Shown here: one piece after another, positions 20,138 to 31,469 of the stretch
Numbering within the stretch: the stretch's first letter is position 1
Layout of the letters: every line of letters begins with the position of its first letter
Assembly: GCF_011745365.1 (NCBI RefSeq)
Contig: NW_024468912.1
Span: 1,364,001 to 1,428,000 of the forward strand
Length of the DNA stretch: 64,000 bases
Direction: 5' to 3'
DNA from: Cryphonectria parasitica EP155
Lineage: Eukaryota > Ascomycota > Sordariomycetes > Diaporthales > Cryphonectriaceae
Notes under the pieces: generated by a model
What the model saw: only the letters and a program-made list of their open reading frames with translations
Databases searched by the model: none
Told to the model about the DNA's origin: nothing
Program-made: the position numbers and the translations under genes

Positions 20138-21088
20138 CTAGCCCAGCCCCTCCCAGAAGTTGGCCGCCCCCTCCAGGTCATCCACATTTAGAATGTCCAC
20201 CCCATTGTCCCACAAGGTTCGCCAGATGGCGTTGCGCGTGCCGATGGGCCAGCCTGGTTGATCCCAGTATCGCACCTTGATACCCTTGGCGTGGGCAACA
20301 GCGACCTGGTCCTGCAGCAGGGCAAGCTGGGAGCTGTTGAAGCCCGTGTTAGACAAGACATCCGGGAACTGGACGCCAAAGTCGGTGCTGGCGATGGGAG
20401 AGACGTCGGCGGTGATGTTGGAAAAGGTGCCGTTCAGATAGGGAATGGGGGCGTCGTAGAAGTAGTCACGTGGGGAGACGCCCTGAATTTGGTTCAGAGG
20501 GCTGTTGCCTGTGCCTATGACGGTGATGGGTGCTGTGGTGACGGTGGTGCCGTTGACGGTGGTCAGGTAGCCGGCGTCGCGCAGGGGCTGGAGGGCCTGT
20601 ACGACGTAGGGGAAGGTGGTGGCGCCGTCGGTCTTGACGTCGACAAAGAGGTACAGAGTCTGGCCGCCGTCGGTGTCGTAGACGCCGTTGTACGTGGTGC
20701 CATCGGTGAGAAAGCTGCTGTTGGGGTTCTGAGCGCGCAGGATCGACAGCAGGGGCTGGACATAGAGGCTGTCAAAGGTGCGTTCGTTGGTGAGGGCGGA
20801 TTCCTCGTGGCCAATGTGGAGGGTGCCATTGTACAGCCAGACATCGGCCTCGATCGACAGGGCGCCGACCGAGATGGCAGAGTAGACGGGAACAGGACGC
20901 CAATAGTCGTTGTGGGAGTGAAAGTTCTTGGGGATGATGCCCTGGGTCAAGGAAGTCGGATAGGTGTATTTTGGATCCGTGGAGGCATTGGCGATAATGG
21001 ACTGCAGGGCCGAGTTGATGGGGATATCGGACTGGCATAGGGATGGACCAGCGGCTGCCAAAGCCGTGGCCAAGATGGTTCGCAGCAT
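20138..21088 (-). CDS. Secreted AIM6-like PLC-fold phosphodiesterase
   Basis: Single exon, 316 aa. The N-terminus is a signal peptide (MLRTILATALAAAGPSL, cleavage near CQS). The protein matches the fungal 'altered inheritance of mitochondria 6' group, which has a TIM-barrel PI-PLC/glycerophosphodiesterase fold. Key residues in view are HSHNDY (His 57 and 59), SIEADVW (Glu 80, Asp 82), LHIGHE (His 91, 94) and the closing WDNGVDILNVDDLEGA. Several NGT/NSS sites fit glycosylation in the secretory path. In this family the AIM6 name comes from a yeast genetic screen; the substrate is not established. The retrotransposon's 3' LTR ends about 240 bp beyond its stop codon, so it may lie near the transcript's 3' UTR but not in the coding frame. 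Confidence 0.88.
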   Translation of the reverse strand: MLRTILATALAAAGPSLCQSDIPINSALQSIIANASTDPKYTYPTSLTQGIIPKNFHSHNDYWRPVPVYSAISVGALSIEADVWLYNGTLHIGHEESALTNERTFDSLYVQPLLSILRAQNPNSSFLTDGTTYNGVYDTDGGQTLYLFVDVKTDGATTFPYVVQALQPLRDAGYLTTVNGTTVTTAPITVIGTGNSPLNQIQGVSPRDYFYDAPIPYLNGTFSNITADVSPIASTDFGVQFPDVLSNTGFNSSQLALLQDQVAVAHAKGIKVRYWDQPGWPIGTRNAIWRTLWDNGVDILNVDDLEGAANFWEGLG

Positions 21089-24000
21089 GGTGAAAAGTGT
21101 ATGATTAGATTATAATTTCTCTTTCTTTCCCTTGTCAATATGGAAAGAGGGGGGGGGGGGGCAGGAGACGGCGAAGACTTCCTGCAGACACAAGTAAACA
21201 GTGCTGTCGTAAGTCATAGACGAGTTCTTCATCTTATATTCCCGAGGAGGGGAACTATCACGACATTTATGCATACGGTCGAGTAATGATCTCGAGCCGA
21301 AATTGCATAGACCCTGGCCACATGAGAAGCATCGTGATGTCACCCTCGTGGGCGGATGGCCGGCTCGCTTGAGAGAAGAGGGGGGGGCCATGGCGCGGGG
21401 TGAATAATCTGGGTATTTGGCCAATAGAACGCGCACGTGGAGAGTAGTAGTTGCATTGTCCTGCAGGAATGGTCGCGCCAGATACTGTTTTTTATCACAC
21501 GTGCTGGAAAAAGAGAGGGAGGGGTGCCCTCTCAAAGAAGGAAGATCGCTGGGTAAAATTATTTGAGCAGAAGCAGTGGAAACCAGTGCTGTATGAATGT
21601 TTGGTCTCGTGGAGGGGGGAAATGCAATCATGACAAGGTAGGCTGATGTAACTTCATGGCATGCACGTGCATGCAGACAAAGGTAGGGGGAGCGGGAAGG
21701 GGAAGTCTATCAGGCATGTGTGATGGTGTGTAGAAATCATTGACAGTGGCCAGAAGTCCTTGAAGAGGTGGTCTTTCATCATTGAACACTCGGATGGTGT
21801 ACTTGGTGTCCTGGTGATGCCCGTCCTGTAAGGGTTTCGTGGTCAAGGAGCGTAACTATCATCGTGAGGCGGGAGGAGACCAAGTACTTGATTATCTCCC
21901 ACTGAACCCAACAATTCATTCTCAACACTGAAGTTTGAGACTGTCCCTAATTGGCCATCAGATGGAAAAATTGAACAAGGTCGGTGCCGGTGTAAGGATG
22001 ATAGCATCTTGGACAGCATCGGACGAACCTTTGGACCATTTTGCAGGTGCAACGCACTGGCGCCGCAATCCACCATGCATCCTCTCTGTATGCTGCCTAA
22101 GGTTGGAGGGCGGCAGATCGAACTGAGACTGAAGATTAGCGGCCACACAAGAAGGTGAGCGATGCTCGATGCTGGATCGTGGTATGCATGGTTGGTTGTA
22201 GTAGGCGAGGGTGAGGGTGAGGACGGCTTCTGGGAGATGATACGCAGTGATACTTTTTGGGTGGTAGAGACATCTGTGGTGTTCACCCAAGCGTGGCGCC
22301 AAGTGGAGAGCCCTGCAATAGCACCATTAACCTTATTTGCAGGCTCTTTGGATGGGAGTGAAAAAGAAAGGGGCCACTGCCAGCCAAGGACGAAAAAAAG
22401 AAAGAAAAAGAAGGAAACAAGAACAAGAAGCAAAAAGGCTGCATTGAAAATCAGGTCTCCTGAGATGTGATGTTCGAAGAGAATGTACTCATTGGCTTTC
22501 TTATATACTTTTTTTTTGTGACTTCCATCTTAAATCATCGTCATCGGCTTTGCGAGTTTCAATGAGAGTCATCTGGGAAAGCACGTCCAGTCAGTCCCGT
22601 CCGTCTGTCCTAGTGCAGGCCACAACTTGAAGATTAAATTGAAAATAACTCAAGGCTTCTTCGTACATCCCAAGCTCTTATAGACTGCTGCGGTAGGCAA
22701 GACCTTTTTCTACATGCGTATCATATGAACAAATTTGATTTTATATGATTCAAATGCTCCAATAAGGATACTGAAGTCATCGGGATTGCGGCGATGACAG
22801 CATACTGCTGGAACCTGCTGCTGTTCAGCAAGTGACCACGGAGACAAGCCTCGACTCATCAGTCAGGCCGATTGTTTGTCTGCGAAAAAGACAAATTGAG
22901 AAAAAAGTAAGGACGGGGAGAATTTGATCAATTTTATGAGAACATGATGATGGTACTATATTTTTTGACAATAATATTTGGATCTGATACTGATGGGTCC
23001 TCGAGGTCTTCCGACATGATCGCCAGCGACACATCAACATTGACTCGTCAGACTGGCCACGTCAGGACCGTCCACCCGCCTGGCCCCGCTCTTGGATTTT
23101 TCTTCTCTTCTCTTGCCCATAAAGCATACAGAATATCCACCAGTGAAGGTCTACATTGAAGTTCCAAGAGCCCTGTCCGAATTGGTGACAATTCATGAAT
23201 AGGGGTCCCGTGCAGGACAGATTTACGGCATGATGGATAATAGAGAATAAAGCCCGGACAAACGCGCCGAAAACTTTGGCCAAACGCTGATATTCGGCAT
23301 GCTGAACAATTGAGGTACTAAAATCAGTTTGACCTTATGAATGAGGAAGATAGTGATTTATCGTGGATCGGAGTTCGAAAAAGAGAGAGGAGGCTGGGGG
23401 GGGGGCGGTTAACTGTTCAGAAGGAGAAGGGGAAAAAAAAGGGTAGGCCTGGGCACACAATCTTCTACCCACCTGCTATCCACCCTGAAAAAGGCTTGCC
23501 TCGTGGAGGTCGTGGCGCGTGATTGGCCTGCACGTCAGACATCATAGGCCATGTGGTTGATTACTACTATGGGGAGACACACTCGTGGCAGCAGCTGATG
23601 GCTGTGCCCTGTTGGCCCTGGGCCCCCTGCTATGCGACCCGCCCAGGCTAAACCGAGTACGGTAAAACACTGTTCAAGCTGACTGAACCTCCATTCAAGT
23701 CAGGTTCTCTCCGACCGACTTCAATCCAACCCAGTTACCAACTGACGCAGCCAAAGTCCATCCAATCTGCCATCCGCAGGCAGACGACCACGTTTTCTGC
23801 ATCACGACCCACAAACACCATCATAGACTTCATTGCGATACCCCTCCAGTATTCATTCTGCATTCATCCTTCCCAGGACTGCATGCGTCCCGGTGGACTC
23901 CAGATTGGGGACTGGGAATCAAGATTGGCACTGGAGATTGGCGGGCTTCGGCTATTTTTCACCTCGTCATCTCTTCTTGATTCGAGGTCGAGACCTTCGA

Positions 24001-24236
24001 AAACAACGGGCACCCGTGTTTCCGACTATCGCCGGCACGCCCACGTCCTGTCGTGTGAGGTCTTGTGACCTGGCTTCTTGTACACAAGCTCCCCTGCTGA
24101 CGTTCGTCGTCAACATCAACGATCTGCATGAACGCCGTCTTCCATCCTCGATACGTTCCCCTCCACATCTTGTGCCCCGTCTGGCGTCACTCAGCTGGCG
24201 CCGTGACATAGGGCTCTTCACCACAGCGCTGGCACC
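21089..24236. other. 3.1-kb intergenic region with two promoters
   Basis: Lies between the divergently transcribed AIM6-like and SAPS genes. A minus-strand 196-aa frame (21843-22433) begins with a low-complexity hydrophobic stretch and lacks motifs; I do not call it. Poly-G runs occur near 21148-21162 and 23397-23405. The CT-rich stretch from about 23650 to 24236 is the presumed SAPS promoter and leader. Confidence 0.5.
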
Positions 24237-27200
24237 ATGTTCTGGCGATTCGGCGGCTACGCCAACATCTCCACCATCGATACCATCCTCGACAAGTCCG
24301 ACTTCACCCTCGAGGAGCTTCTGGACGAGAGCGACCTGATCCAGGAGCTGAAACAGCACAATGCAAAGCTCATCGACTATCTCAGGGACGAGCCCGTCCT
24401 GGTGAGCCTGCTCGAATACGTCGTTGCCCCAAGGCTTGAACCCGTCGCCACCCCCGATACCGATGCCACCGCTGCCGGTGCCGCCGCCGACGATGATGAC
24501 GACACTGACAAGGGTAAGGCTCGCGTCCTACCTTTCTCCCGGCCCAGGGTGTCCTCGCGCGCATCCGAACCCGAGAACAAGGAGGAGGAGCTAGAGAAGA
24601 AGCGCAACAGATATGCCTATGTCGCTGCCGAGATCCTGGCCTCGGACAACTGGTCTATCTGCGAGGCCCTCCTCGCGAACAAGGCCATGCTGCGCAACTT
24701 TTGGGACTTTTTGCGGCGGGATACCCCGCTTGATCCGCTGCAGGCCAGCTACTTTACAAAGGTCAACGAGGCCCTCTTCGACAAGAAGACCGAGGAGATG
24801 ATCGACCTGCTCAAGTCCATCGAGAATGCCGTTCCCGACATGCTGCGGCATGTCGACTGCCCTATGATCATGGACCTACTGCTCAAGATTATCAGCCTTG
24901 AGCGAACAGAAGCTGGACAAGGCATTGTCGAGGTACGTCTGCTTAAACCACGAGAGGCCCTGACACCTCCCTTCCCCCGCTAACCTCATCTGTCCCCCCC
25001 CAAAAGTGGCTCTACACACAAGACGTTATGCCGACCCTCCTCTCCTTCCTCGGTCCCGAGCACAGCTGGGCGACCCAGACCTCAGCTGGTGATTTCATGA
25101 AGGCTATCATCACCGTCTCGGCCAACGCCTCGCAGAATGAACAGACGTGCATCGGTCCCAACGAGCTTACTAGGCAGCTGGTGTCAAAGCCCTGCGTCGA
25201 GCAGCTGATAGCATACATGCTGGGTGGTGGGAACGCTCTCACCGTCGGCGTGGGCATCGTCATCGAGGTGATTCGCAAGAACAACTCAGACTATGATCCT
25301 GATGTCGGCGCCGAGGCCAATGCTATCCCTTCAAGTCGGGATCCGATTTACCTTGGGACCTTGTTGCGGCTCTTTGCAGAAAATGTGCCTGACTTCATGA
25401 ACCTGATCATGAATGCCCCGGCGCAAAAGGCACGACTGGTCTCTACATTCGGCGATAAGATCGAGCCGCTCGGCTTCGACCGCTTCAAGACATGCGAGCT
25501 GATGGCAGAGCTGCTGCACTGCAGCAACATGGGCCTGCTGAACGAGGTCGGGTCGGAGGAATTGATAGCAGTAAGAGATGCCGAGCGCCAGCGGCTTCGG
25601 GTCGATGGAAGGCTGTCCTCCCTGCGCGGTGAAGAGCTACCTTCGTCTGCAGATGATCTCACCATGAGGATATCCCACTCGTCTCCCGTTGATGAAGGTC
25701 GGCTGCAGATCACCAACATCTCGGAAGACGACGGGTTCGAAGAAGTGGCTCACAGCACTGAGATGACCGAGGACACTTCACATGAGTTTGTCAATGCCGC
25801 AGATGAAATACAGTCTGGCCACCCATCGTCATTCTTGGACAAGGACGACGACGATTTTGTGGATGAGCCCCTCACGTCGCCTCGGCTCAACGTTGCCTCT
25901 GATGAGCTGGAGAAGCCGCACTTCGACGAGCCAGACCTGGTTGTTGCGCCCCTTTCCCCATCCAAGCAGAAGGCTGTCGAAGTTGACGAGCTGCCGAGCT
26001 CGCCGCCACCCATCGGAGAGGACAAGGTTGAGGATCTGGTGGAGGACTTGCAGAAGTCTATCCTCGAAGACAAACCGGCAACGCCGGAGGTGCAGGACAC
26101 AGCTGCTGCCGGCGACAACAGCGAGGCTTCGAGCACTCCTGGCACCAACACACCTGCCGAGTCTTCTGTGGCTGGCTCCGAGGCCAAGCCTGACAAGGTC
26201 GAAACTGAGGCAGCAGAAGCGGCAGAGCCCGTCGAAGCGGCTCTTGATGATAACGAGAAGCCCGCTCCTCTGTTTCTCCCAACAACAACAGCTGCAGCGG
26301 AGGAGCAAAAGGCCGTGGCACCTGATGCTGAGGAAGGCCAGACGGCGGTGGGATCGGCGGAACCGCCGGCTCAGCCCCCGCAGGAAGCTGGCGACGCGTC
26401 CGTAACTGATGCTAAGGAAGGTCCCACAGAGTCAGATCTGTCAAACCTCCAACCTGTTGTCGGCGACTTCTTGAAGATGCAGTTTGTTGAGCACAATGTC
26501 GTGCCGACGATCCTTTCATTCTTCTTCAAGTATCCATGGAACAACTTCCTGCATAATGTCGTCTATGATATCGTGCAGCAAGTTTTCAATGGGCCCATGG
26601 ACCGCGGCTACAACCCCACCCTGGCAATTTCCCTGTTTGAAGCTGCCGACGTGACGACCCAGATCATCAACGGCCAACGCGCTAGTGAGGAGTCGCAGCG
26701 GCAGTCAAAGACCCGGATGGGCTACATGGGTCACCTTACACTCATTGCCGAGGAGGTAGTCAAGTTCACTGAGCGCCACCCGCCTGAGCTTCTCAGTGAG
26801 ACTGTCTTGCAGAGGGTCATGGACCAGGAATGGATCAACTACGTCGAGGGTGCATTAGCTGAGACCCGAGAACGTGACAATGCCATACTGGGCGGAGTTC
26901 GCCCCGAGGTGGCTCTGAGCAATCGTCAAGCCGGCGGCCTTGCTACAGTAGGGCTATCCAGCCTCGGCGCAGCATTCGGCAGCTCTCAGAGCGGTGGCTC
27001 CAACGCCCTTGCGGAGGCAGGTTTGAACGGCAGCCTGGGTGATATGGGCGGGGATGGAGGAGGAAACGGGATCGGGCCTTTCGCCATCTCTGCTGGGACC
27101 CTGATGTCTGGCTTTGGAAGCAGCTCTGATGAAGACGAGGACGAGGAGGCTGAGAACGAGGAGGATGTCAACAATGAGGTTAGTTCTTCCCTAAATCGCC

Positions 27201-27820
27201 GTCCTAGGAGGCACTCTGGTTTGTCTTTCGAGGGCCGCCCTGCGCCGCAATCTTTTATTCGTTCTGTCAGCATGAGTGCTGTGGACGGCAGCGACGAGGA
27301 GGATTCAGGGGATGATGAAGAGCCACCGAAACAATCCAAAGTGCCCATCTCTCGCACGGCTGCCAACCCGATCAGAAGCGCTGGACTGTCAGACAATGAC
27401 GAGCTGGGCCATGAGTCACCTGATGATAAGTACATTCCGGGTGGCCTAGACTTCATCGCAGCTAGCAGGTCTTGGTTCTCAGAGGATCAATCGTTTCAGG
27501 ACGTGTCGTTGGATGAACATTCGGATGCGTCCCTGGACCATTGTTCGCCTGACGAGTGGGAGGACGTGGATGAGGAAGATCGCGAGGGGGAGGAGCAAGA
27601 GGAATTGGACCCTGTCCGACAAGCGGAAGATGGGGAGTCGCAGACAGCTGTCGTTGACCAAGTGGAGAGCGACAAGTCGGAGACCGTATCAACCATCACC
27701 CCCCAGAGCAGGAACCCAGGCCCTTCGCATCCCATTAAGCAGACGCAGCAGAGCAATGGAGGATTTCTGCTCGAGCTCGCCCAGCCTCGCCACGAAGCGG
27801 AAACGACGATGTGGGCATAA
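24237..27820 (+). CDS. Sit4 phosphatase-associated (SAPS) protein
   Basis: Two exons, 24237-24932 and 25007-27820, join in phase (GIVE|WLYTQDVMPTLL) across a 74-nt intron to give 1169 aa. The first residues MFWRFGGYANISTIDTILDK are the conserved start of fungal SAP/Ekc1 proteins. The SAPS helical repeat region covers roughly residues 100-420 and resumes at about 710-850 (FFKYPWNNFLHNVVYDIVQQ). An acidic, Pro/Ala-rich disordered insert separates them, and the tail is acidic (FGSSSDEDEDEE). These proteins bind the PP2A-like phosphatase Sit4/PP6 and direct it to targets in the G1/S transition, TOR signalling and mitosis. Intracellular; housekeeping in character. Confidence 0.9.
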
Positions 27821-28342
27821 CGAGGAGGAGTTGGAGCTTAATGTAGGGTTCTATGGAAGTGTAATGGTCTTATAAGAGCTGGGGTTCCAAAAAAGATGTT
27901 TGGCTTGGTACGGCAGAGAGTAGTTCAGCGTCTTGTCTTTCCGGCCCGGGGAGATGCGCCAGATTCGTTCTCCCGCGCGGATGACGATGGACGCTGCTGT
28001 TCTTTGTCGGTTATGGGTTTTGATCACCGTCGTCTGTGTCGTTTGTGTTTTGAAATCCTTGCGGGTTGAACTGCTGGCAAGGCTGGCTTGCATCGAGGAC
28101 CCCCTTCCTACTCGACCTATTGTTCCGTTCCCTTCCGGTCAAGCCTCAAGTCTCCTCAGTCGGCTCATTCATGGTACTCTGGTGTGGATCCTGGGCTCTC
28201 GTCACTCGTCCGTGCTCTGGTGGTGATTCTTGTCGACTATCCTTCGCTCTATTACCTGTTTATTTTCTCCGTCTCATCTCTTTTTGTCTGCCAGGACCTC
28301 CGGCGATTTACAGATGATACTCTTGCTGCAAGATGCTGACCT
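27821..28342. other. Spacer or long intron between SAPS gene and acidic ORF
   Basis: 522 bp with no coding-like frame. Near 28260-28295 a strong pyrimidine tract ends in CAG, and another AG lies at 28350-28351, so this could be an intron of the SAPS gene or a promoter/leader of a separate gene. No good in-frame 5' splice site was found before the SAPS stop. Confidence 0.4.
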
Positions 28343-29332
28343 ATGCTCCAGTTCCGCGCCTATACGGACCCGCTCAACTCCACCAGCGCATCCAACAGCC
28401 TGAACCCGCCATCCATCCCGCCACCCCCGCCACCCCCACCACCACTGAACATTCCTCCCTCGCGTGCCCGCATGGCCTTTGCTGCACGCCTTGCTTCTAA
28501 GCGCAAAGCAGAGGAGGGTGGTGGTGATGTGGAAGAAGAGACTGAGACTGGCCTTGGTCGTGGTGGCATGTCTTCGCTTCTCATGCAAGGTGATCATTCC
28601 GAGAGTGGACTTAGGAATCCCTTTGCAGATGATGAAGACGAGGGCAGCGACGAAGGCAGCGACGAGGGTAGTGACGATGGAGATCTGGGTGCTGGATCTG
28701 GCGATGGTGCCCGCGGCGGCAGCAGCTGGAATCGTGGTGGTTGGTGGCGTGGAGCACTCGGGACTCGCAAGAACAAGCCTGCTCAGAAGAGCGAGAAGTT
28801 TGGTGACGGGCGAGACTCTTCTACCGATGAGGAGGAGATGGGAGAAGGTGCGGCAGGTGGCGGAAACAGTAGTGATGAGGACGAGGAGTTTGGAGATTTC
28901 GCCATGCCCGAGGGCCAAGGGGGGGCAGGTGGAACTGGCATCGATGCGGACAGGGAGAAGATCCTCGTGAAGCCGTTGCCCGTGCATCCACCTCCAGGAG
29001 CTGGCAGCAGCAGTGGTGCCACCTCGGGAAATAAAGGCCTGATGGGTCTGTGGCCCTTTACGAAGAAGGACAAGGATGCTACCAGCAGCAGCAAGGAGGA
29101 GCATGATGCGGCCGAGGCAGAGAAGGCAGCAGAAGGAGATCTTGAGGGAGACAAGACGACTGAAGAGGATGCAAAGAAGACGGAATCTGGCGCCGAGGAA
29201 GAGAAGAGAGGGGCGGGAGAGCGCCCGGTCGTGCTAAGCGAGGACGGCGAGAAAGTCCAAGCTGCTGTCGAAGCCAAGCGCCGCACGAGCATTGAGGAGC
29301 CGGACGAGGGAGAGGATGAGGTTGTTGTCTGA
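28343..29332 (+). CDS. Acidic low-complexity protein, possible SAPS tail
   Basis: 329-aa frame starting MLQFRAYTDPL, with a proline run, an ARMAFAARLASKRKA segment, NPFADDEDE, Ser/Asp/Glu-rich stretches, a WNRGGWWRGALG patch, EEFGDFAMPEG, and a highly charged end RRTSIEEPDEGEDEVVV. No enzyme domain, signal peptide or membrane segment. The composition matches the disordered tails of fungal Sit4-associated proteins, and it lies 522 bp downstream of one on the same strand. It may be the last exon of that gene, or a separate gene. Real coding status is supported by a long open frame with strongly biased but ordered composition; identity is inferred. Confidence 0.65.
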   Translation: MLQFRAYTDPLNSTSASNSLNPPSIPPPPPPPPPLNIPPSRARMAFAARLASKRKAEEGGGDVEEETETGLGRGGMSSLLMQGDHSESGLRNPFADDEDEGSDEGSDEGSDDGDLGAGSGDGARGGSSWNRGGWWRGALGTRKNKPAQKSEKFGDGRDSSTDEEEMGEGAAGGGNSSDEDEEFGDFAMPEGQGGAGGTGIDADREKILVKPLPVHPPPGAGSSSGATSGNKGLMGLWPFTKKDKDATSSSKEEHDAAEAEKAAEGDLEGDKTTEEDAKKTESGAEEEKRGAGERPVVLSEDGEKVQAAVEAKRRTSIEEPDEGEDEVVV

Positions 29333-29933
29333 AGAGAATGACCACGGTGGATCTGTCTCTCTATAACGTATACCATTTGGGGGGGTCTTTGCATGGGATT
29401 TGGAATGCTGTGCTGTACAGTTAACGAAATGACTTGCGGACATAATGCTGCTGTGGCTGCTGTTTGTTGCTGGCTCCTTGCCGAGGAAGATTGTAGCTAG
29501 CTGCTTGCATGTATGGAAACTTTCAGAGATGAGCATCATGGCATCACGGATGACGGTCGTGCAATGAAATAGGGATTTGATTGATGGGGACTGGGGCGCG
29601 TATTTGGGGCGGGGGTTGGTGAGGCCAGTCTTGTTGTCTTGGTCTGTCTATTTGTACTATATAGTGTGGTCATGATATGTGAAGCTCGCATCATCGCATA
29701 TTGACGAGAAAGAGTGACTCTTGACCAATCGGTGTCGTTGAACTGTGATTTGTGCGTGTGTGTTTGTGTGACAAGAGGAGAGGCGAGAGAGGAAGAGAAG
29801 GGAACTGTTAGGCTCGTTCATGTCAGTGCTTCTATAAGATAGGCAGACACCTGAGGTTTGGAACGAATGCAAGAGGTTGGTTGGGATTATTCTACAGTAG
29901 TAGATTCTGCCGAAAAGCAAGGGAATCAATCAG
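29333..29933. other. Convergent 3' intergenic region
   Basis: 600 bp between two converging genes, presumably both 3' UTRs. Nothing else seen. Confidence 0.5.
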
Positions 29934-31469
29934 TCATATCCCCCAAACAGTCTCGCGCAACCACTCTCCGATCTCTCCCACACACGCGTTAGTATCACGA
30001 TGCTGCGCAGGCTGTAGTTGTGTTGCTCCGGCACGAGAGGCTACGACACGGTCGAACCCATGGAGTTCATCTGGGACCAGTATCCACTTTACGCTTCCAT
30101 CAGGAGAGGCACTGCCCGTGTTGGCCCAGCGTACTTCAAACCCAGACCTATGGCGCAGGCTCAGACCATCATCAGCCTTTTGGTCCATCTCGCCTTGCCC
30201 AGATTGGCCCCGCCCACAGATCTTCTCGGAAAGATCATCGGCATCCGGGTCAGGCACTCTCCATTTCTCATACTGCCCGTCGCCCCTCTTCACGCCGCCG
30301 TCCCGGACCAGACGACAGGCTAGCCGCCAGCTCTCGTGAGCCAACATGTCCAGCTCAGCCCCAACAAGACAAACATGCTGCGGAAGCCCACCACTTCTTC
30401 CTCCCTGTCCTCCTCTACCTGCACCACTAGCACCAGCCCCGTCCTCGTCAGTCCAAGTCGCGTATGCAGGACTCAGGAGCGGGTCTCTGAGATCGTGCCC
30501 GTACGGCGTGTACCCCCACACATACGCTTCGTGCGTGCTCGCCAGCGGGTCGACTGTCCCGTTTCGCGGCCACGGTAGCAGGTCAGCCCTGTAAGGCCTG
30601 TTTTGTGACTTCTCCGCTGCGGACCTCTCGAGGTCGAGGTAGCCCGAGATACTGACCGCCGCAGAGGGGAACACTGTATTCTTGCGCATGGCAAGCAGCT
30701 GGCTTAGGCCTAGGGCGAGATTCCCGCCGGCGTCGTAGCCAAGCACTGCAACTCTGCCTTTTCCTGTTGTACCTATAGAGGACGAGGACGACGACGTCCG
30801 ATCGATGGGCAGACTCTCGTCGCTTAGAACAGCCAGGTATAGGGACTCCAGATCGTGCAGTGCAGCGGGGAACGGGGCGCGCGGGGCCTTGGAGTACGGC
30901 AGGCTTATGACAAGCATCTCCTGCGAGTCTGCAAACGCCCTGTTCCACTCATCGTCATCACGGGCTGCACCGAGGCAGAAGCCGCCGCCGTGGATCGAGA
31001 AGACGGTCGGGAGTGTTTGTGGGGACGTGAGGTCATAGGATACCGGGAAGAAGATGCTGTTGGTGGGTTTTCATTGAGGTCAGCCAGTCAGTCCGTCAGT
31101 CCGTCACGCGCCTCTGTCACGAGCGAGGGGAGAGAATGAGAGAGAAGCAAAGAGGTCACTGTACCGCACGCCGAAGCTCGGCCGCACCTCGTAGGCTTTC
31201 ACAATGTTCGGTCCGCCACCCGGCGGGTAGAGCCATTCCCGCCATCCCTGGAACCATGTTGCTGTGCCCAACAGTCCCTGGAGGCCATAGACCTGCGCCG
31301 CAAGGCCGACCTTTTGTGTGAACGGCGGTGGATACCTGCTCTTCTTCTGCCTCTTTCGTTTTCTGTGCATGTGATCAAGAGAGCCATTGTCGTGCTGTGA
31401 CTCTGTAGGCCTCCGGACGGCTTGGGATGCGTGGGTCGGTGGTGGACGGGTGAGTGTTGCGGCTGACAT
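29934..31469 (-). CDS. HSL-type alpha/beta hydrolase with altered nucleophile
   Basis: Two minus-strand exons, 31469-31165 and 31056-29934, join as SFGVR|IFFPVSYDL over a 108-nt intron to give 475 aa. Fold landmarks of the hormone-sensitive-lipase (alpha/beta hydrolase-3) group are present: oxyanion motif HGGGF, acid site AELDML, and C-terminal DELHGFDRV with the catalytic His. The nucleophile elbow reads LGYDAGGNLA where active enzymes have GDSAGGN, so Asp (about residue 210) replaces the Ser. The protein is therefore either catalytically dead or works by another mechanism. The N-terminus is basic (HRKRKRQKK) with no signal peptide. A Gly/Ala-rich loop (GAGASGAGRGGQGG) interrupts the cap region. 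Confidence 0.82.

Noticed and set aside
21843..22433. 196-aa minus-strand frame starting with a Phe-rich stretch
   Set aside because: The Phe run comes from an A/G-rich repeat on the plus strand, and the rest lacks domains or splice support.
27178..27210. Intron in the SAPS tail at GTTAGT
   Set aside because: The nearest acceptor would make it only about 29 nt, too short, and the frame is open without splicing.
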